A program made the translations under genes and the position numbers. The notes beneath the pieces were generated by a model. The model saw only the letters and a list, made by a program, of their open reading frames with translations, ran no database searches and was not told the origin of the DNA. Shown one piece after another: positions 24,004 through 33,938 of a stretch of 64,000 nt of DNA; the stretch's first letter is position 1; every line of letters starts with the position of its first letter. Origin of the DNA: Acidimicrobiales bacterium (GTDB lineage Bacteria; Actinomycetota; Acidimicrobiia; Acidimicrobiales; Palsa-688); the NCBI GenBank assembly GCA_036378675.1, contig DASUWA010000051.1, positions 37,318 through 101,317 on the forward strand. The letters are read 5' to 3'.

Positions 24004-25149
24004 ATGTCGACGACCGAAGCCGCTCGCAACGCCGGATCGGGGATCGATGCGAACGACGTCGATTCGATCGTGATCGAGCGCAGTGACGTCGACGAGGTGG
24101 TGCACACGATCCACCAGGAAAGCGACGTGCTCTTCACGTGGGACTACGACCGGTCTCGGCCGGCGCTGGTGAAGCTCTACGAGAAGGCGAAGAAGTCGCA
24201 GTGGAACGCGACCACCGACCTCGAGTGGGACACCGAGATCGACAACGAGAAGCTCGCCGCCGAGTTCATGCAGACCATCGCCCGATTCGATGTCCTCCAC
24301 GACGTGAGCGACTCACCAACCGCCTCTTGGGGCGACAAGGAATGGCAGCAGTTCGCGATCGAGAACCAGACGTGGACGCTTTCGCAGTTCCTGCACGGCG
24401 AGCAGGGCGCGCTGATCTGCACAGGATTGATCACGGCGACCGTCCCGTGGATCGACGCCAAGTACTACGCGGCGACTCAGGTGATGGACGAGGCCCGGCA
24501 CGTCGAGGTGTTCGGCCGCTACACCGAAGAGAAGATGGGCGGTGCTTACCCGGTCAACCCCCAGTTGAAGAAAATCCTCGACGACATCATCACCGACAGC
24601 CGCTGGGACATCACCTACCTCGGAATGCAGATCATGGTCGAGGGTTTGGCTCTCGCTGCCTTCGGGTTCATGCACATGCTGACCAACGAGCCACTTCTGA
24701 AGAAGCTCCTCCGTTACGTGATGAGTGACGAGGCCAGGCACGTGGCGTTCGGCGTCATCTCCCTGCAGGAGCTCTACTCACAGCTCGGCGCCAGTGAGAT
24801 CAAGGAGCGCCAGGAGTTCGCCTACGAGACCGCCGTCCGGCTGCGCAACAGGTTCTTCGCGCAGGACGTTTGGGAGAGGATGGGCGTCGATCCAAAGGAA
24901 GTAGTGCGATTCCTGCAGACCCATCCAGATCCGATGGAGGAGATGTTCCAGACGATGCTCTTCTCCAAGATCGTGCCGAACGTAAAGAAGCTCGGGCTCC
25001 TGGACGCGGGCGACGGTTGGCTGAGGGACCGTTTCACCGAACTCGGCATCATCCAGTTCGAGAACAACGTCGACACCTCTGAGGAGTACGACTCCCTCGA
25101 CGCCGTGGCCGCCGCGGCGAAGGGGTCGGGCCTCAACGCTCTGGGCTAG
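24004..25149 (+). CDS. Ferritin-like diiron protein (RNR R2-like / AurF-like)
   Basis: This 381-residue, mainly helical protein carries two ExxH diiron motifs: DEARH (E163, H166) and DEARH (E243, H246). E133 in HGEQ and E213 in MVEG supply the remaining carboxylate ligands. This is the four-helix ferritin-like fold of ribonucleotide reductase R2 and of N-oxygenases such as AurF. It lacks the length and radical-tyrosine context of a standard R2, so it is probably an oxygenase or oxidase of unknown substrate. ATG at 24004 has GGAGG five bases upstream. It is divergent from tetR. Its stop codon overlaps the stop of the convergent methyltransferase gene. Confidence 0.8.
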   Translation: MSTTEAARNAGSGIDANDVDSIVIERSDVDEVVHTIHQESDVLFTWDYDRSRPALVKLYEKAKKSQWNATTDLEWDTEIDNEKLAAEFMQTIARFDVLHDVSDSPTASWGDKEWQQFAIENQTWTLSQFLHGEQGALICTGLITATVPWIDAKYYAATQVMDEARHVEVFGRYTEEKMGGAYPVNPQLKKILDDIITDSRWDITYLGMQIMVEGLALAAFGFMHMLTNEPLLKKLLRYVMSDEARHVAFGVISLQELYSQLGASEIKERQEFAYETAVRLRNRFFAQDVWERMGVDPKEVVRFLQTHPDPMEEMFQTMLFSKIVPNVKKLGLLDAGDGWLRDRFTELGIIQFENNVDTSEEYDSLDAVAAAAKGSGLNALG

Positions 25150-25814
25150 CCGCGCACCAGCGCGACAGTGAACCCGTCGTAGCCCTTGGACCCGACGGTC
25201 TGGATCGTCGTCGCCGACACCCTCGCGTCGCGGGACAGCAGCTCATTCAGTGACCTGACCCCGCGCACCGCTGGATCCTCGGAACCCGAATTTGCAACCG
25301 CCCCGTTGCGGATCACGTTGTCGACGACGATCACCGCTCCGGGCCTCGACAAGCGGACGCACCAGTCGAAGTAGGCCGGGATGTTCACCTTGTCGGCGTC
25401 CACGAACGACAGGTCGAAGGGTGCGGCTCCTTCTTCTTCGAGTTTCGGGAGCGTGTCGAGAGCTGCCCCGATCCGAACCTCCGCGACATGATCCAGGCCC
25501 GCGGCGGCGATGTTCTTGCGGGCGACCTCCGCGTGACGAGGATCCAGCTCGAGCGATATCAACCTCCCCGAGGGCGGCAGCGCCCGGGCCATCCAGATCG
25601 TGCTGTACGCGCCCAGGGTGCCGATCTCGAGGATCCTGGTTGCGCCGACCATCGTCGCCATGAGCGCGAGGAGCTTGCCCTGGGGCGCGGACACGGCGAT
25701 CGGCGGCATGCCCGCGGCCGCAGTCGAGCGGAGGGCGGCTTCGAGGGCGTCGTCAGGCTGGACCACGGTCCTATTCAGGTAGTCGTCGACCTTCGCCCAT
25801 AGCTCCTCGCTCAT
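25146..25814 (-). CDS. O-methyltransferase (class I, catechol/caffeoyl-CoA type)
   Basis: This 222-residue SAM-dependent methyltransferase has the motif I region ILEIGTLGAYSTIWMA (residues ~61-76), an acidic LELDP after strand 2, the metal-binding SFVDADK, and VVDNVIRNG, as in caffeoyl-CoA and catechol O-methyltransferases. It should methylate hydroxyl groups of small, often aromatic compounds with a divalent metal. ATG at 25814 has GAGGCAGG upstream. The gene converges with the diiron protein gene; their stop codons share CTAG. Substrate unknown. Confidence 0.88.
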   Translation of the reverse strand: MSEELWAKVDDYLNRTVVQPDDALEAALRSTAAAGMPPIAVSAPQGKLLALMATMVGATRILEIGTLGAYSTIWMARALPPSGRLISLELDPRHAEVARKNIAAAGLDHVAEVRIGAALDTLPKLEEEGAAPFDLSFVDADKVNIPAYFDWCVRLSRPGAVIVVDNVIRNGAVANSGSEDPAVRGVRSLNELLSRDARVSATTIQTVGSKGYDGFTVALVRG

Positions 25815-25897
25815 CTGGCCTGCCTCCTCACGACTTGCCTCCTAACGCCCGCTTCCACTGGTCACGTCTCAACGGTAGGCCCGATACTGGAAATGTC

Positions 25898-26584
25898 GTG
25901 CAGAACCCGGTTTCCCGCCGGCGCGCCGCGCGCGTCGCAGCGTTCGGCGCCGGCCTCGCCTTTCTCGTCGTTGTGGGACCGCTGGTGTTCTTCCATCTGG
26001 TCGAAGGCGGCTCGGCACCGAAGCTGGCCCTTCCGCCCTCCTCGGGCCCCGTCGCTCCCGGACCGGTAAGCGGCACCTGGAAGGTCGGGCCTGGCTCTGT
26101 AGCCGGGTACCGGGTTGACGAGATCCTTTTCGGGCAGGCCCATGCCGCCGTCGGTCGGACCCAGAAGGTCACCGGCGCCATCGTCATTTCCGGAAACGAG
26201 GTCGCCGCCGGCGCTTTCACGGTGGATCTGAGGGCCATCAGCTCAGACCAGCGATCGCGGGATGTGCAGTTCAACGGGTACATCATGGAGACCTACCGTT
26301 ACCGGTACGCGAGCCTCCGGCTCACCAAGCCCATCCAGGTCGGGACGATTCCCGGCGCCGGCCAGACCGTCCACGTCGCCGCGACGGGCGACCTGACCTT
26401 GAGGGGGGTGACCCAGCCGGTGACCTTCTCGCTCACCGCCGAGCGGGTGGGGGACGGGATCGACGTGAATGCGCAGATTCCGGTGACTTTTTCCAGATGG
26501 CGGATCCCCAACCCGAGCTTCGTGGTGGCCAAGGTCGGCGACAGTGGGACCGTCGAGGTCCTGCTCCACCTGCTACGCAGCTGA
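25898..26584 (+). CDS. Membrane-anchored YceI-family protein
   Basis: This 228-residue protein has an N-terminal basic stretch and a single helix at about residues 12-34 (VAAFGAGLAFLVVVGPLVFF), then a Pro-rich linker and a YceI barrel (VAGYRVDEIL, FTVDLRAISSDQ, GDLTLRGVTQPVTF). It should sit on the outer face of the membrane and bind a lipid-like ligand. GTG at 25898 is preferred; the open frame begins at 25835 in sequence unlike the family. It precedes the str operon by about 170 bases. Confidence 0.8.
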   Translation: MQNPVSRRRAARVAAFGAGLAFLVVVGPLVFFHLVEGGSAPKLALPPSSGPVAPGPVSGTWKVGPGSVAGYRVDEILFGQAHAAVGRTQKVTGAIVISGNEVAAGAFTVDLRAISSDQRSRDVQFNGYIMETYRYRYASLRLTKPIQVGTIPGAGQTVHVAATGDLTLRGVTQPVTFSLTAERVGDGIDVNAQIPVTFSRWRIPNPSFVVAKVGDSGTVEVLLHLLRS

Positions 26585-26751
26585 AATAATCACCCTGGCC
26601 GGGAGCCTGGGGACCCCAGCCGTACGCTCGGCCGTGCGCCGACCGGGAGGGTCGTCGAACGCGCTACCATGGAGGACGGCCGTCGGCCGGTCCCCGCGCG
26701 CAGTTTGCGCCCGATGCGATCGGCGGAGAGTTCGAGCATCGAGAGGTTAGC

Positions 26752-27120
26752 TTGCCCACAATCGCGCAACTGGTCCGGAAGGGCCGCGAACAGAAGACGT
26801 CAAAGACCAAGACGCCCGCCTTGAAGGGCGCACCCCAGAGGCGGGGTGTTTGCACGCGCGTTTACACGACCACCCCGAAGAAGCCGAACTCGGCACTCCG
26901 CAAGGTCGCCCGGGTCCGCCTGACGAGCGGCGTAGAGGTGACCGCCTACATCCCCGGCGTGGGCCACAACCTCCAGGAGCACTCGATCGTGCTGGTCCGC
27001 GGAGGCCGGGTGAAGGACCTGCCGGGTGTGCGCTACAAGATCATTCGCGGAACTCTCGACACCTCGGGAGTCCGCGACCGCAAGCAGGCCCGTAGCCGCT
27101 ACGGCGCCAAGAGGGGCTGA
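26752..27120 (+). CDS. rpsL: 30S ribosomal protein S12
   Basis: This 122-residue S12 is part of the decoding centre. [10 protein letters not shown] (K43/K44) and VKDLPGVRY are wild-type in the positions where streptomycin-resistance changes usually occur. It starts with TTG after GAGAGG. It is the first gene of the str operon, five bases before rpsG. The ~165-base upstream gap must hold the promoter, but only a weak TACCAT -10 candidate was seen. Confidence 0.99.
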   Translation: MPTIAQLVRKGREQKTSKTKTPALKGAPQRRGVCTRVYTTTPKKPNSALRKVARVRLTSGVEVTAYIPGVGHNLQEHSIVLVRGGRVKDLPGVRYKIIRGTLDTSGVRDRKQARSRYGAKRG

Positions 27121-27125
27121 TCGGG

Positions 27126-27596
27126 ATGCCCCGCAAAGGCCCAGCGCCCCGACGCGACCTCCTGCCGGACCCCATCTACCGGTCGGTGCTGGTCACCCAA
27201 ATCGTCAACAAGATCCTCGAGCGCGGCAAGCGCACGCTCGCCGAGCGGATCGTCTACGACGCCCTGGACATCATCAAGGACCGCTCCGACGGCGACGCCC
27301 TTGGCGTGGTCAAGCGAGCGGTCGAGAACACCAAGCCGCAGCTCGAGGTCAAAAGCCGCCGGGTGGGTGGTGCCACCTACCAGGTGCCGGTCGAGGTGCG
27401 CCCCCGGCGGGCGGCCACCCTGTCGATCCGTTGGCTGGTCGGCTATTCCCAGCAGCGCCGAGAGAAGACCATGGCCCAGAAGCTCGCCGCCGAACTGCTC
27501 GACGCCGCCAACGGCGTCGGTGCGGCGGTCAAGCGTCGAGAAGACATGCACAAGATGGCCGAGTCGAACAAGGCCTTCGCCCACTACCGCTGGTAG
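27126..27596 (+). CDS. rpsG: 30S ribosomal protein S7
   Basis: S7, 156 residues, nucleates assembly of the 30S head. The family opening [19 protein letters not shown] and the ending [21 protein letters not shown] are standard. It sits between rpsL and fusA in the usual str order and is probably the autoregulator of the operon, as in other bacteria. Confidence 0.99.
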   Translation: MPRKGPAPRRDLLPDPIYRSVLVTQIVNKILERGKRTLAERIVYDALDIIKDRSDGDALGVVKRAVENTKPQLEVKSRRVGGATYQVPVEVRPRRAATLSIRWLVGYSQQRREKTMAQKLAAELLDAANGVGAAVKRREDMHKMAESNKAFAHYRW

Positions 27597-27623
27597 TCCA
27601 ACTCTCCCCCCAAGAAGCAACCC

Positions 27624-29726
27624 ATGCCTGAACCGATTGCAACACGTACGAAGCCCCTGGCCCAGATCCGCAACATAGGGATCATGGCCCACATCGACGC
27701 GGGCAAAACCACCACGACCGAGCGGATCCTCTTCTACACCGGCATCAACTACAAGATCGGAGAGGTGCACGAGGGCGCCGCGACGATGGACTGGATGCCG
27801 CAGGAGCAGGAACGCGGAATCACCATCACCTCCGCCGCCACCACCACCGAATGGAACGGCACGCGGATCAACATCATCGACACGCCCGGCCACGTCGACT
27901 TCACCGTCGAGGTGGAACGGTCGCTGCGCGTGCTCGACGGGGCTGTTGCCGTCTTCGACGCCGTCGCCGGGGTGGAGCCGCAAACCGAGACTGTGTGGCG
28001 GCAGGCCGACAAGTACGGCGTGCCCCGCATGTGCTTCGTCAACAAGATGGACCGGATCGGCGCCGACTTCTACCGGTGCGTGGAGATGATCAAGGATCGC
28101 CTGGACGCGACGGTTGCCGTCGTCCAGTTACCCATCGGCGCGGAGAGCGAGTTCAAGGGTGTGGTCGACCTTCTCGGCATGAAGGCGATGGTCTGGACCG
28201 ACGAAGCCGCCAAGGGCGAGAGGTTCGACCTGGTCGACGTTCCCGAGAACCTTCGTGAGGAAGCCGAGCGCTACCGCCACGACCTCATCGACACCCTTTC
28301 CAACTTCGACGACAGCATCACCGAGAAGTACCTCGGCGAGGAGGAGATCACCGCCGCCGACCTCGAGCGGGCGCTGCGCGCCGCAACCATCGCCGGCCAA
28401 GTAGTGCCGGTGCTGTGCGGTTCGGCGTTCAAGAACAAGGGCGTTCAGCCGATGCTCGACGCGGTCGTCGCCTACCTGCCCTCACCGGTGGACATACCTC
28501 CGACCCGGGGCATGGACGTCAAGGGCGTCGAGGAGCTGGAGCGCAAGGCCGACGACAGCGAGCCGTTCGCCGCGCTTGCGTTCAAGATCATGACCGACCC
28601 CCACCTCGGCAAGCTCACCTACGCCCGGGTCTACTCAGGAACCCTCAAGGCGGGCTCCGGTGTCATCAACTCGACCAAGGACCGCAAGGAGCGGGTCGGC
28701 CGGATCCTGCAGATGCATGCCAACCATCGCGAGGACCGCGAGGCATGCTTCGCGGGCGACATAGTCGCCCTGGTCGGCATGAAGCAGACCACCACCGGCG
28801 ACACGCTGTGCGACCCGAACGCACCGATCGTGCTCGAGTCGCTCGACTTTCCCGAGCCGGTCATCCACGTCGCGGTCGAGCCGAAGACCAAGAACGACCA
28901 GGACAAGCTGTCGCGTGCCCTGCAGGCGCTGTCCGAGGAAGACCCCACCTTCCAGGTGCACTCCGATGAGGAGACCGGCCAGACCGTCATCGGCGGCATG
29001 GGCGAGCTGCACCTCGAGGTGCTCGTCGACCGGATGCTCCGCGAGTTCAAGGTGGACGCCAACGTCGGCAAGCCCCAGGTCGCCTACCGCGAGACCATCA
29101 AGCAGGCCGTCCAGAAGGTCGAGGAGCGCTACGTCCGCCAGACCGGTGGCCGGGGCCAGTACGGCCACGTCGTGCTCGACCTCGAGCCGACCGGCCCCGG
29201 AGGCGGCTACGAGTTCATCGACAAGATCACCGGCGGGATCATCCCCAAGGAGTACATACCGTCGGTCGATGCCGGCATCCAGGACGCCATGCAGTCCGGC
29301 GTTCTCGCCGGCTACCCGCAGGTCGACATCCGGGCGACGCTTGTTTTCGGCTCGTACCACGACGTCGACAGCTCGGAGATGGCGTTCAAGATCGCCGGTT
29401 CGATGTGCTTCAAGAAGGCCTGCCGCCAGGCCCACCCGGTTCTCCTCGAACCGATCATGTCGGTCGAGGTCGTCACGCCCGAGGACTACATGGGCGACGT
29501 GATCGGGAACCTCTCCGCCAGGCGGGGGAAGGTCGAGGGCATGGAGCAGCGGGGCAACTCGCAGGTGGTCCGTGCTCAGGTCCCTCTCGCGGAGATGTTC
29601 GGGTACGCTACAGACCTGCGGTCGCGCACCCAGGGGCGGGCGACCTACAGCATGCAGTTTCACTCGTACCAGGAAGTTCCGGAGTCGGTCTCCAAGGAGA
29701 TCGTGGCCCGAGTCCGGGGCGAGTAG
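27624..29726 (+). CDS. fusA: Elongation factor G
   Basis: EF-G, 700 residues, drives translocation and ribosome recycling. The GTPase motifs are [13 protein letters not shown], the ERGITIT switch [10 protein letters not shown] and NKMDRIG. Domain IV ([15 protein letters not shown]) and the C-terminal domain V are present, so this is the full-length canonical form. It lies 27 bases after rpsG; a hairpin separates it from tuf. Confidence 0.99.
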   Translation: MPEPIATRTKPLAQIRNIGIMAHIDAGKTTTTERILFYTGINYKIGEVHEGAATMDWMPQEQERGITITSAATTTEWNGTRINIIDTPGHVDFTVEVERSLRVLDGAVAVFDAVAGVEPQTETVWRQADKYGVPRMCFVNKMDRIGADFYRCVEMIKDRLDATVAVVQLPIGAESEFKGVVDLLGMKAMVWTDEAAKGERFDLVDVPENLREEAERYRHDLIDTLSNFDDSITEKYLGEEEITAADLERALRAATIAGQVVPVLCGSAFKNKGVQPMLDAVVAYLPSPVDIPPTRGMDVKGVEELERKADDSEPFAALAFKIMTDPHLGKLTYARVYSGTLKAGSGVINSTKDRKERVGRILQMHANHREDREACFAGDIVALVGMKQTTTGDTLCDPNAPIVLESLDFPEPVIHVAVEPKTKNDQDKLSRALQALSEEDPTFQVHSDEETGQTVIGGMGELHLEVLVDRMLREFKVDANVGKPQVAYRETIKQAVQKVEERYVRQTGGRGQYGHVVLDLEPTGPGGGYEFIDKITGGIIPKEYIPSVDAGIQDAMQSGVLAGYPQVDIRATLVFGSYHDVDSSEMAFKIAGSMCFKKACRQAHPVLLEPIMSVEVVTPEDYMGDVIGNLSARRGKVEGMEQRGNSQVVRAQVPLAEMFGYATDLRSRTQGRATYSMQFHSYQEVPESVSKEIVARVRGE

Positions 29727-29750
29727 GGCAGCCCGGAGCGCGGGCCGCCC
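29726..29750 (+). terminator. Hairpin between fusA and tuf
   Basis: GGGCAGCCCG pairs with CGGGCCGCCC over a five-base loop with one mismatch, starting at the fusA stop codon. It could be a partial terminator or mRNA-processing site that sets tuf expression apart from fusA. Confidence 0.45.
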
Positions 29751-29823
29751 ATTTACCACTATCGTTTACGACCGCGTTTTAAACCCGGCACCGGCCGGAA
29801 TCGCATGAGGAGCGATCCTTCCA

Positions 29824-31014
29824 ATGGCAAAGCAGAAGTTCGAGCGCACGAAGCCCCACCTGAACATCGGGACCATGGGTCACATCGACCACGGTAAGAC
29901 CACTCTGACCGCGGCGATTACCAAGGTCCTCTCGGAACGCGATCCGAGCGGGACCAAGTTCAAGGCGTTCGACGAGATCGACAAGGCCCCCGAGGAGAAG
30001 CAGCGGGGCATCACGATCAACATCGCGCACGTCGAGTACCAGACGCCCAACCGCCACTACGCGCACGTGGACATGCCTGGCCACGCCGACTACATCAAGA
30101 ACATGATCACCGGCGCCGCCCAGGTAGATGGTGCCATCCTGGTTGTGTCGGCGGCCGACGGCCCGATGCCGCAGACCCGTGAGCACGTGCTCCTCGCCCG
30201 TCAGGTAGGTGTGCCGTCGATCGTGGTGGCGCTCAACAAGGCCGACATGGTCGACGACGAGGAGCTTCTCGACCTCGTCGAGCTCGAGGTGCGTGAGTTG
30301 CTCAACGAGTACGAGTTCCCCGGCGACGACACGCCCGTCGTGCGGGTCTCTGCGCTCAAGGCTCTCGAGGGCGACAAGGACTGGGAGGAGAAGATCGTCG
30401 AGCTGATGGACGCGGTGGACAGCTTCGTCCCCGAGCCCGAGCGCGCGATCGACCGCCCGTTCCTCATGCCGATCGAGGACGTATTCACCATCTCCGGGCG
30501 CGGCACCGTCGTCACCGGGAAGGTCGAGCAGGGCGTCGTCAAGGTCGGCGAGGAGATCGAGATCGTCGGTCTCCGCCCCACTCAGAAGACGGTCTGCACC
30601 GGCGTCGAGATGTTCAACAAGCTCCTCGACGAGGGACAGGCCGGCGACAACATCGGCGCCCTCCTCCGCGGCATCAAGAAGGAGGAGGTCGAGCGGGGGC
30701 AGGTTCTCTGCAAGCCCGGATCGATCACGCCGCACACCCAGTTCGAGGCTCAGGTGTACGTCCTGACAAGGGAAGAGGGTGGACGGCACAAGCCGTTCTT
30801 CAACAACTACCGGCCTCAGTTCTACTTCCGTACGACCGACGTGACCGGCTCGATCACCCTCGCGGAGGGCACCGAGATGGTCATGCCCGGCGACAACACG
30901 ACCATGACCGTCGAGCTGCAGAAGCCGATCGCCATGGACGAAGGTCTCCGCTTCGCCATCCGTGAGGGTGGGCGGACCGTCGGCGCCGGCAGCGTCACCA
31001 AGATCATCAAGTAA
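29824..31014 (+). CDS. tuf: Elongation factor Tu
   Basis: EF-Tu, 396 residues, delivers aminoacyl-tRNA to the ribosome. Motifs are GHIDHGKTT, the [13 protein letters not shown] switch region, [11 protein letters not shown] and NKADMV. The usual DCPGH/DAPGH is DMPGH here, a mild variation. Domain II and III signatures ([32 protein letters not shown]) are intact. It is followed by two GC hairpins before rpsJ. Confidence 0.99.
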   Translation: MAKQKFERTKPHLNIGTMGHIDHGKTTLTAAITKVLSERDPSGTKFKAFDEIDKAPEEKQRGITINIAHVEYQTPNRHYAHVDMPGHADYIKNMITGAAQVDGAILVVSAADGPMPQTREHVLLARQVGVPSIVVALNKADMVDDEELLDLVELEVRELLNEYEFPGDDTPVVRVSALKALEGDKDWEEKIVELMDAVDSFVPEPERAIDRPFLMPIEDVFTISGRGTVVTGKVEQGVVKVGEEIEIVGLRPTQKTVCTGVEMFNKLLDEGQAGDNIGALLRGIKKEEVERGQVLCKPGSITPHTQFEAQVYVLTREEGGRHKPFFNNYRPQFYFRTTDVTGSITLAEGTEMVMPGDNTTMTVELQKPIAMDEGLRFAIREGGRTVGAGSVTKIIK

Positions 31015-31021
31015 GCAGTCG

Positions 31022-31036
31022 GGGGGCTCCGCCCCC
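31022..31036 (+). terminator. First hairpin after tuf
   Basis: A GGGGGC / GCCCCC stem with a three-base loop, seven bases after the tuf stop codon. It has no T-run. Confidence 0.45.
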
Positions 31037-31051
31037 AGACAACCCCTCATC

Positions 31052-31080
31052 CCCGGCTTCCCTGGTGGCTGCCGGGCTTT
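31052..31080 (+). terminator. Second hairpin after tuf
   Basis: CCCGGC / GCCGGG with a 13-base loop, followed by CTTTCC. With the first hairpin, it probably reduces read-through from the str operon into rpsJ. Confidence 0.45.
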
Positions 31081-31128
31081 CCAGAAACTTGACAACCCGC
31101 AACTCGAAGACTCGAACAGGAGAGGGCC

Positions 31129-31455
31129 GTGGCTGACGGCAACAGGCAGCGCATACGTATCCGGCTGAAGGCCTACGACCACGAGATCCTCGACCAGTCG
31201 ACGAAGAAGATCGTCGAGACGGTCCTTCGTACCCAGGCGAAGGTTCGCGGCCCGGTCCCGCTGCCGACCGAGCGCAACCGGTACACGGTCATCCGGTCAC
31301 CCCACAAGTACAAGGACAGCCGCGAGCACTTCGAGATGCGGGTTCACAAGAGGTTGCTGGACATCGTCGAGCACACGCCGAAGACGGTCGATTCCTTGCA
31401 AAGGATCGAGCTGCCCGCCGGCGTCGACATCGAGATCAAGATACAGACCAACTAA
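31129..31455 (+). CDS. rpsJ: 30S ribosomal protein S10
   Basis: S10, 108 residues, also acts as NusE in antitermination. The family core [19 protein letters not shown] and [13 protein letters not shown] is intact. GTG start with AGGAGAGGG upstream. In nearly all bacteria rplC follows directly. Here rpsJ stands alone at the end of the str operon because a minus-strand peptidase gene separates it from rplC. Confidence 0.99.
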   Translation: MADGNRQRIRIRLKAYDHEILDQSTKKIVETVLRTQAKVRGPVPLPTERNRYTVIRSPHKYKDSREHFEMRVHKRLLDIVEHTPKTVDSLQRIELPAGVDIEIKIQTN

Positions 31456-31571
31456 CTACGCGGCGTCCGGCTTTTCCGAAATCGAGCTCTGTTGGGTCGC
31501 GTATCTCAATGAAGCGTGTCGGCCGTCCGATCCAGATTGGAGCGAGAGAAGGGGACTCCCGCCTGAGGGTG

Positions 31572-31601
31572 GGGCGCCGGTTTCTCGAGGGTCCGGCGCC
31601 C
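31572..31601. terminator. Hairpin downstream of rpsJ
   Basis: A perfect 9-base GC stem (GGGCGCCGG / CCGGCGCCC) with a 12-base loop, between convergent rpsJ and the peptidase gene. It probably ends transcription from one or both sides. Confidence 0.5.
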
Positions 31602-31607
31602 GCACCC

Positions 31608-31677
31608 CCGCCGGTTGCCGTGGGGGCGTTGGCTGTCGATTTGACCCGCCGGCGGATATGACTGCGGCAACCGGCGG
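31608..31677. repeat. 13-bp perfect inverted repeat with 44-base loop
   Basis: CCGCCGGTTGCCG at 31608-31620 pairs exactly with CGGCAACCGGCGG at 31665-31677. The loop contains a smaller CCGCCGGCGG palindrome. It lies between convergent genes, next to another hairpin. A strong bidirectional terminator or the end of a small inserted element are both possible. Confidence 0.7.
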
Positions 31678-31713
31678 CAGGATCAGTTGTGACCGACCGA
31701 ACGAAGTCGGGCC

Positions 31714-33006
31714 CTAGCCCCGCCCGTGCACGTAGCGCGCCCACCACGGACTGATGTCGATCCCTGACCAGGCGGTCAGGTGGGCGGCGAGTCCGTCCGT
31801 CGTAGCCGACTTGCCGGCGTTGACCCGATACCACTCTGACATCGCCTGGCGAAGCCGGTCGGCCCCCCCGAAAAGGTGAGCCAGGCCGGCAAACAGGCGG
31901 TAGCCCTCGGTGTAGGACTCGCGCGGTGTGTGGCGGGCCCACGGGTGCCTGGGGTACAGCTCGACCGGAGGATCGTCGAGGCCGAGCTCGGTCGCCACGA
32001 AACGGGGCCGCTCCGGGTTCGATGATGTAGCCCAGCTCGTCCACGCCTCGTCGATCCAACCGTCCGAGGCGCGCGCAGGCTTGACCCCGCGGCCGAACCA
32101 GCTATGGAACACCTCGTGCTCGAGCGCGAGCACCGAGGCGGTCGTTGCGCCGTCGTACTCCATGCCCCGGCCCGGTTCCCAGAGAAACGCCCAGAAAGTG
32201 TCGCCGTGAACCCAGGGTCCGTACCTCGCCACCATGTACGCCAACCACGCGGCGATGTCGTCTTCGCATGCGGAAATGTCGGCGTCGACGTCGAGGTAGC
32301 GACCGCAAACGAGGCCCAGGGACCGCTCACGACCAGGCAGCGAAACGGCCGTGCGCTTGATCTCCAGTTGGTCGGTTGGCCCGATGACGAGCATCGGCGA
32401 CAGTGCGGTGAAGTGGGCCGGGTAGCAGATCCGCCACTTGGAACCGGCCGAAACCGCGTCGACACCGGCAGTGTTCGCGAGGAGGGAGTGCGCCCGCTCG
32501 GCCGAGGAGATCTCGATCTCGAGATTCAGCGCGAAGCGGTCGTGGACGAGCGGTGCCGGCACCCAGGACTCGAGGTAGCGCCCCGGGGCAAGGTCCGACA
32601 TCCAGAAGTCGAACCGGAGACCCGAGTCCGTCCAGTCGAGCGGCTGAGCGTCGACGGCGTCAGGGGTTTCGACGCGATACCCGATCTCCAGCCGGTGATG
32701 GGTGCCCGCCTCGAGACTCGAATCGAGAACCCGCAACTCCGCCCCGGGACCCCCGCCCAGGTCCATTTTCGGGAAGGCGTCCGGGCCCAGATCCTTCCCG
32801 TCCAGCCTGATCCACTCGATTTCCTGGCGCAGGTCCAGGACCGGATGGCCCGCCAGATCGCCAGCGAGGAAATCGACCGACGCCTCGCCGGACGCCGACC
32901 GCTCCCGGACGTCGAACCGAAGCACCGCATCGATCCGCTCCACGTCCGGCGAAACGACGCGACGCCCGTCGACGACGGCCGGATTCGGGGCGAGCAGCTG
33001 GGCCAC
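31714..33006 (-). CDS. M1-type (gluzincin) metallopeptidase
   Basis: This 430-residue protein has the zinc site HEVFH (297-301) and E320, spaced HExxH-x18-E as in M1 aminopeptidases. [11 protein letters not shown] (281-291) stands in the place of the GAMEN exopeptidase motif. An N-terminal beta domain precedes the catalytic one. It is short for M1 and has no signal peptide, so it is presumably cytoplasmic. It is the only gene on the minus strand within the ribosomal-protein region and separates rpsJ from rplC. Substrate unknown. Confidence 0.82.
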   Translation of the reverse strand: MAQLLAPNPAVVDGRRVVSPDVERIDAVLRFDVRERSASGEASVDFLAGDLAGHPVLDLRQEIEWIRLDGKDLGPDAFPKMDLGGGPGAELRVLDSSLEAGTHHRLEIGYRVETPDAVDAQPLDWTDSGLRFDFWMSDLAPGRYLESWVPAPLVHDRFALNLEIEISSAERAHSLLANTAGVDAVSAGSKWRICYPAHFTALSPMLVIGPTDQLEIKRTAVSLPGRERSLGLVCGRYLDVDADISACEDDIAAWLAYMVARYGPWVHGDTFWAFLWEPGRGMEYDGATTASVLALEHEVFHSWFGRGVKPARASDGWIDEAWTSWATSSNPERPRFVATELGLDDPPVELYPRHPWARHTPRESYTEGYRLFAGLAHLFGGADRLRQAMSEWYRVNAGKSATTDGLAAHLTAWSGIDISPWWARYVHGRG

Positions 33007-33092
33007 GGCCGTCTAGTCTGGCCGATCCGCGACTGTCCAGGGTCTGGCATCCGAACCGCGGACGGCCGGCGAGCGGCGAACTCCAGGTTCGC

Positions 33093-33098
33093 TATACT
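33093..33098 (+). promoter_or_regulatory. -10 element of the rplC (S10) operon promoter
   Basis: TATACT is a near-consensus -10 hexamer. The -35 region is poor. It is divergent from the peptidase gene and would give a leader of about 185 bases before rplC. Confidence 0.45.
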
Positions 33099-33191
33099 GC
33101 CAAGCCGTCCGTTAGACCGACGTCCGCGGGTGTCCGGACCGGCCTTCCTCTTGAGGAACGCCTTCCCGGAGACCCCGTGGCAGACAACCAA

Positions 33192-33224
33192 CGAGCGCTC
33201 CGCTCGGTTTTGCCGGGCGGAGCG
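33192..33224 (+). promoter_or_regulatory. Candidate attenuator in the rplC leader
   Basis: A short hairpin (CGAGCG-CTC-CGCTCG, 33192-33206) followed by GTTTTG resembles an intrinsic terminator. Its middle also pairs with a downstream partner (CGCTCCGC 33196-33203 with GCGGAGCG 33217-33224), so the two structures exclude each other. This is the layout of an attenuator. The L4 protein is the known autoregulator of S10 operons, so it is a candidate effector. Confidence 0.45.
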
Positions 33225-33290
33225 TCCGCGTGTGAGGCGGTCGGCAGTAGCCGTCCCCCTCCGCCACGATCCCCGAGAGAGAGCCCTGCT

Positions 33291-33938
33291 GTGCCATCCA
33301 AAGCGATAGTCGGCGAGAAAGTCGGCATGACCCAGGTGTGGGATGACCAGAACCGCGCGGTCGCGGTCACGGTCGTCCGGGTCACGCCTGTGCGAGTAGT
33401 GCAGCTGAAGACACCTGACCGCGACGGGTACGCAGCCGTTCAGGTGACTTACGGAACCCGCAAGGCCCACGCGCTCAACAAGCCGGAGGCCGGCCACTTC
33501 GACAAGGCGGGCAACGGGGTAGACCCCGGCAAGGCCCTCGTGGAGCTCAGGATCGCCGACGCCGGGGAGTACAGCATCGGCCAAGAACTGACCGTCGACG
33601 TGCTCGCCGCAGGGGACAAGGTCGACGTCACCGCGGTCAGCAAAGGCAAGGGCTTCGCCGGCGGCATGAAGCGACACAACTTCAAAGGGCAGGGCGCCAG
33701 CCACGGCAACCACAAGCATCACCGGGCACCCGGCTCGGTCGGCGCCTGCGCAACGCCGGCGAGGGTGTTCAAGGGCACCCGCATGGCGGGCCAGCACGGC
33801 TCGGCCAAAGTAACCACGCTCAACCTCGAGGTGGTGCAGGCCGACTCGGAACGCAATCTGCTGCTCATCAAGGGCTCGGTGCCGGGACCGCGGGGCGGCA
33901 TGGTTCTGATCCGCGGAGCGGTCAAGGGAGGCAAGTGA
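33291..33938 (+). CDS. rplC: 50S ribosomal protein L3
   Basis: L3, 215 residues, has the family start [16 protein letters not shown] and the central [22 protein letters not shown] loop that reaches the peptidyl-transferase centre. GTG at 33291 matches the family N-terminus. The frame is open upstream to 33177, but those 38 codons overlap the leader hairpins and are Arg/Ser/Pro-rich. It is the first gene of a long operon running to map. Confidence 0.98.
   Translation: MPSKAIVGEKVGMTQVWDDQNRAVAVTVVRVTPVRVVQLKTPDRDGYAAVQVTYGTRKAHALNKPEAGHFDKAGNGVDPGKALVELRIADAGEYSIGQELTVDVLAAGDKVDVTAVSKGKGFAGGMKRHNFKGQGASHGNHKHHRAPGSVGACATPARVFKGTRMAGQHGSAKVTTLNLEVVQADSERNLLLIKGSVPGPRGGMVLIRGAVKGGK

Noticed and set aside
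31089..31094. A perfect TTGACA before rpsJ as a promoter
   Set aside because: No -10 element lies at 16-19 bases; that stretch is GC-rich and overlaps the ribosome site of rpsJ.
33177..33290. An N-terminal extension of L3 from GTG 33177
   Set aside because: The extra residues are Arg/Ser/Pro-rich and overlap leader hairpins. The GTG at 33291 matches the family N-terminus.
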